From: Actinomycetota bacterium
GTDB lineage: Bacteria; Actinomycetota; Actinomycetes; Actinomycetales; Angustibacteraceae
Length of the DNA stretch: 8,832 bases
Reading direction: 5' to 3'
NCBI GenBank assembly: GCA_014377795.1
Contig: JACMOY010000341.1
Coordinates: 1-8,832, forward strand
In this document: piece after piece, positions 6,564 to 8,832 of the stretch
Numbering within the stretch: the first letter of the stretch is position 1
Layout: every line of letters starts with the position of its first letter
The notes under the pieces: model-generated
Told to the model about the DNA's origin: nothing
Databases searched by the model: none
What the model saw: the letters and a program-made list of their open reading frames with translations, nothing else
Translations under genes and position numbers: made by a program

Positions 6564-6597
6564 TGGCAGGGTGGTGCCAGCGTGACTCACCCGGAGG
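6564..6597 (+). promoter_or_regulatory. Candidate -10 (CAGGGT) and GGAGG start region of the VOC gene
   Basis: CAGGGT (6567-6572) resembles actinobacterial -10 elements and overlaps a 5-bp inverted repeat TGGCA-N6-TGCCA (6564-6579). GGAGG (6593-6597) has a 5-base spacer to ATG 6603 and favours that start. Transcription from near 6580 would give a leader of about 20-25 bases. An in-frame GTG at 6582 could alternatively act as a leaderless start adding seven residues. Confidence 0.4.
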
Positions 6598-6602
6598 CGA
6601 CC

Positions 6603-7013
6603 ATGGCCGAGTACCCCGAGCTGCTGCACACCGCCATCGACACGACCGACGTCCGCGGACTCGCCGAGTTCTACCGGCAGCTGCTGGGACTGAGCTACCG
6701 GCCGGGTGACGAGGCCGCGGCGAGCGGCCCGGACGACGCGGACTGGCTCGTGCTGATCGACGCGGCCGGCGCGCACACGTTGGCGTTCCAGCAGGTGGAG
6801 CAGCTGGAGCGCACGACCTGGCCCGCGCACGACGTCCCGATGCAGATGCACCTGGATCTCACCGTCGCGGACGTCGGCGAGCTGGGTCGCCAGCGCGACC
6901 GGGCCCTGTCACTCGGCGCGTCGCTGCTGCTGGACCGGACGGCGGACGCTGACGAGCCGCTGTACGTCCTCGCCGACCCCTCGGGCCACCCGTTCTGCCT
7001 CTTCGTCGGGTGA
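6603..7013 (+). CDS. VOC (glyoxalase/bleomycin-resistance fold) family protein
   Basis: The 136-residue protein has two beta-alpha-beta-beta-beta modules. Module 1 contains LLHTAIDTTDVRGLAEFYRQLLGL (7-30) and AGAHTLAFQQVE (55-66). Module 2 contains MQMHLDLTVADVGEL (80-94) and LYVLADPSGHPFCLF (120-134). H9 and H83 sit at the two strand positions often used for metal binding; the remaining ligands are not certain. Members range from metal enzymes to resistance and binding proteins, so no substrate is assigned. It is most similar in layout to short glyoxalase-like proteins common in actinobacteria. The start at ATG 6603 is chosen for its GGAGG; GTG 6582 is possible. The gene is separated from the importer by 101 bp and from the phosphorylase by 45 bp, and nothing ties it functionally to either. 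Confidence 0.85.
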   Translation: MAEYPELLHTAIDTTDVRGLAEFYRQLLGLSYRPGDEAAASGPDDADWLVLIDAAGAHTLAFQQVEQLERTTWPAHDVPMQMHLDLTVADVGELGRQRDRALSLGASLLLDRTADADEPLYVLADPSGHPFCLFVG

Positions 7014-7044
7014 GCACACGACGGTCCAGCCCGTGGCCGTCGCG

Positions 7045-7050
7045 TAGGGT
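7045..7050 (+). promoter_or_regulatory. -10 element TAGGGT upstream of the purine nucleoside phosphorylase
   Basis: TAGGGT stands eight bases before GTG 7059, with no Shine-Dalgarno sequence in between. This fits a leaderless or near-leaderless mRNA. It makes the phosphorylase and mutase their own transcription unit despite the short 45-bp gap after the VOC gene. No -35 consensus is visible. Confidence 0.55.
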
Positions 7051-7058
7051 CAGCGGCC

Positions 7059-7880
7059 GTGACCACCCTCGAGGACCCCGCCACCGACCCGTTCGAGGTC
7101 GCTGCTGCTGCCGCCGAACGACTGGTCGAGCTGACCGGGGCGTCGTCGCACGACGTGGCGCTCGTGCTCGGCTCGGGCTGGGGCCCCGCGGGTGACCTGC
7201 TCGGCGAGACCCTCGCCGAGGTGCGCACCACCGACCTGCCCGGGTTCTACCCCGCGGCGGTGGCCGGCCACAGCGGCACGATCCGCTCGGTGCGCATCGG
7301 CGACACCTCCCGCCGGGCGCTGGTCTTCGGCACCCGCACCCACTTCTACGAGGGCCGCGGCGTGCGGGCCGTCGTCCACGGGGTCCGCACGGCGGCGGCG
7401 GCGGGCTGCTCGACCATCGTGCTGACCAACGGCTGCGGTGGCCTCAACCCGGACTGGGCACCGGGCACACCCGTGCTGATCAGCGACCACCTCAACCTGA
7501 CGGCGGCCTCACCGGTCGAGGGCGCGACGTTCATCGACCTCACCGACCTGTACAGCCGCCGGCTGCGCGACCTGTGCCGCGAGGTCGACCCGAGCCTGGC
7601 CGAGGGCGTCTACGTGCAGTTCCGCGGCCCGCACTACGAGACGCCGGCCGAGGTGCGCATGGCCGGCGTGCTCGGCGGTGACCTGGTCGGCATGTCGACG
7701 ACGCTCGAGGCGATCGCCGCCCGCCAGAGCGGGCTCGAGGTGCTGGGCATCTCGCTGGTCACCAACCTCGCCGCGGGCATCAGCCCCACCCCCCTCGACC
7801 ACGCCGAGGTGCTCGAAACCGGCCGCGCGGCCGCGCAACGGTGCGGGCGGATGCTCGCCGACGTCGTCCGTCGGCTGTGA
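7059..7880 (+). CDS. punA: Purine nucleoside phosphorylase, trimeric (PNP-II/PunA) type
   Basis: The 273-residue protein has the length and motifs of the trimeric PNP class: phosphate-binding GSGWG (38-42), GHSG with H71, RTHFYEG (93-99), TNGCGGL (123-129), the nucleoside-site motif GPHYETPAE (190-198) with its conserved Glu, GMST (211-214) and the base-contacting Asn in SLVTNLAAG (N236). The enzyme cleaves purine (deoxy)ribonucleosides with phosphate to the free base and (deoxy)ribose-1-phosphate, in the cytosol, for salvage. The start is GTG at 7059 after a leaderless-type -10. The stop overlaps the next GTG (GTGA), indicating translational coupling to the mutase that would use the sugar phosphate. 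From memory, the corresponding mycobacterial gene (Rv3307, deoD/punA) also precedes a mutase gene. No odd features were found. Confidence 0.93.
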   Translation: MTTLEDPATDPFEVAAAAAERLVELTGASSHDVALVLGSGWGPAGDLLGETLAEVRTTDLPGFYPAAVAGHSGTIRSVRIGDTSRRALVFGTRTHFYEGRGVRAVVHGVRTAAAAGCSTIVLTNGCGGLNPDWAPGTPVLISDHLNLTAASPVEGATFIDLTDLYSRRLRDLCREVDPSLAEGVYVQFRGPHYETPAEVRMAGVLGGDLVGMSTTLEAIAARQSGLEVLGISLVTNLAAGISPTPLDHAEVLETGRAAAQRCGRMLADVVRRL

Positions 7881-8832
7881 CGGCGGTGCCCGACCTGCTT
7901 GCCGCCGCGCGGCTGTGGCTGGACGACGACCCCGACCCCGCCACCCGCGACGAGCTCAGCACTGTGCTGCAACGGGTCCAGGACGGCGACCCCGCGGCCC
8001 GCGACGACCTGGCCGACCGCTTCGCCGGCACCCTCGAGTTCGGGACGGCGGGCCTGCGCGGTGCCGTCGCTGCCGGCCCCAACCGGATGAACCGCGCCGT
8101 CGTCATCCGGGCCGCCGCCGGGCTCACGGGCTACCTGCTGCGCGAGCACCCGGCGCCGCGGGTGGTCATCGGGTATGACGCACGCCATCGCAGCCTGGAC
8201 TTCGCCCGCGACACAGCGGCCGTCGTCGTCGCGGCGGGCGGCGAGGCGCTGCTGCTGCCTTCGGCCCTGCCGACGCCGGTGCTCGCCTTCGCCGTCCGGC
8301 ATCTCGGCGCGCACGCCGGCGTGATGGTCACTGCGAGCCACAACCCCCCGCAGGACAACGGGTACAAGGTCTATCTCGCCGACGGCAGCCAGATCATCCC
8401 GCCCGCGGACCGCGACATCGCCGCCCACATCGCTGCTGTCACGGGGGTTCGCGACGTCCCCCGGGTCGCCAGCGGCTGGCACCTGCTCGGCGACGACGTG
8501 CTCGACGCCTACCTGCGCTCGGCGGCTGGGGTCGTCGACCCGCACTCACCCCGTGACCTGGTGGTCGTGCACACCTCGCTGCACGGCGTCGGCGGCGAGG
8601 TGGTGCGCGCGGCCTTCGAGCGGGCGGGTTTCGCCCCGCCGTGGCAGGTCGAGAGCCAGGCCCGGCCGGATCCCAACTTCCCCACCGTCGCCTTCCCCAA
8701 CCCCGAGGAGCCCGGCGCCATCGACGCCGCCCTGGCCCTGGCCGTCGAGCGCGGCGCCGATCTCGTGGTCGCCAGCGACCCCGACGCCGACCGGTGCGCC
8801 GTCGCGGTCCCGGGCCGCGACGGTCGCTGGCG
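7877..8832 (+). CDS. Phosphosugar mutase, PGM2-like (probable phosphopentomutase), 3' truncated by window
   Basis: The frame is open from GTG 7877 to the window end, giving 318 of an expected roughly 550 residues. Recognisable elements of the alpha-D-phosphohexomutase superfamily are FGTAGLRG (55-62), the phosphoserine loop TASHNPPQDNGYKVY (152-166, phospho-acceptor S154) and the metal loop SDPDADR (300-306). The flanks (RMNRAVV, DPNFPTVAFPNPEEPG) resemble animal PGM2-type enzymes and the bacterial 'phospho-sugar mutase' group more than classical phosphomannomutases. Human PGM2 mainly acts as a phosphopentomutase, and the 4-base overlap with the phosphorylase gene supports conversion of ribose-1-phosphate to ribose-5-phosphate. 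The mycobacterial relative is named pmmB (phosphomannomutase), so hexose activity is the alternative. The sugar-specificity and phosphate-binding C-terminal domains lie outside the window. Confidence 0.9.
   Translation, partial: MTAVPDLLAAARLWLDDDPDPATRDELSTVLQRVQDGDPAARDDLADRFAGTLEFGTAGLRGAVAAGPNRMNRAVVIRAAAGLTGYLLREHPAPRVVIGYDARHRSLDFARDTAAVVVAAGGEALLLPSALPTPVLAFAVRHLGAHAGVMVTASHNPPQDNGYKVYLADGSQIIPPADRDIAAHIAAVTGVRDVPRVASGWHLLGDDVLDAYLRSAAGVVDPHSPRDLVVVHTSLHGVGGEVVRAAFERAGFAPPWQVESQARPDPNFPTVAFPNPEEPGAIDAALALAVERGADLVVASDPDADRCAVAVPGRDGRW

Noticed and set aside
5310..6602. Long upstream extension of the VOC frame through the ATPase gene
   Set aside because: The extension is Arg/Gly/Pro-rich and overlaps the clear ATPase frame; the real start is near 6582-6603.
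7019..7042. Inverted repeat CGACGG ... CCGTCG after the VOC gene, as a terminator
   Set aside because: The stem is six base pairs with a 12-base loop and no U-tract; this is easily expected by chance in such GC-rich DNA.
7634..8545. Minus-strand ORF of 303 codons opposite the PNP and mutase genes
   Set aside because: It overlaps two highly conserved enzyme genes and shows no recognisable motif.
1..8832. Search for a defence island, mobile element or CRISPR in the window
   Set aside because: Apart from the edge-truncated nuclease-fold gene there is no transposase, integrase, phage gene, toxin pair, spacer-repeat array or terminal inverted repeat; the remaining genes are metabolic and transport genes with uniform composition.

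Overview
The window is GC-rich DNA (roughly 70% or more by eye) with strong G/C third-position bias, GTG and TTG starts, and TANNNT -10 elements a few bases before start codons. All of this fits a high-GC actinobacterium. A Cellulomonas-like or other Micrococcales host is my guess, which the sequence alone cannot prove. Eight complete or near-complete genes and one gene running off each edge account for almost all of it. No rRNA, tRNA, CRISPR array, insertion sequence, phage gene or integrase was seen.

Layout. Positions 1-497 (+) hold the C-terminal part of a DUF559/Vsr-like nuclease-fold protein. An 89-bp convergent gap carrying an imperfect 21-bp direct repeat follows. Positions 587-1996 (-) encode an LpdA-type flavoprotein (NAD(P)H-quinone dehydrogenase). 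Diverging from it across 32 bp is a gamma-glutamylcyclotransferase-fold protein (2029-2496, +) that appears to be leaderless. Next is a tightly packed ABC importer operon: lipoprotein binding protein (2606-3736), permease 1 (3750-4607), permease 2 (4607-5452) and ATPase with TOBE domain (5449-6501). A small VOC/glyoxalase-fold gene (6603-7013) follows. Last is a translationally coupled pair, a purine nucleoside phosphorylase (7059-7880) and a PGM2-like phosphosugar mutase (7877 to beyond 8832).

How the genes work together. The importer is a complete PotABCD/FbpABC-like set that probably brings in a small solute (polyamine, iron chelate, thiamine or phosphonate type), but its substrate cannot be read from the sequence. 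The phosphorylase plus mutase make a plausible nucleoside-salvage unit: purine nucleoside + phosphate gives base + (deoxy)ribose-1-phosphate, and the mutase would convert ribose-1-phosphate to ribose-5-phosphate. From memory, lpdA, a small divergent gene, a PNP gene and 'pmmB' also lie together in mycobacteria (Rv3303c-Rv3308) with an amidohydrolase pair between them. Here the importer and VOC gene occupy that interior position.

I found no convincing new defence or mobile system. The points most worth a second look are the mutase's likely true role as a phosphopentomutase, a leader palindrome before the importer operon, a 17-bp repeat spanning the permease junction that could fuse the two genes in frame, a lost acidic residue in the nuclease-fold protein, and the spaced repeat at 504-566.
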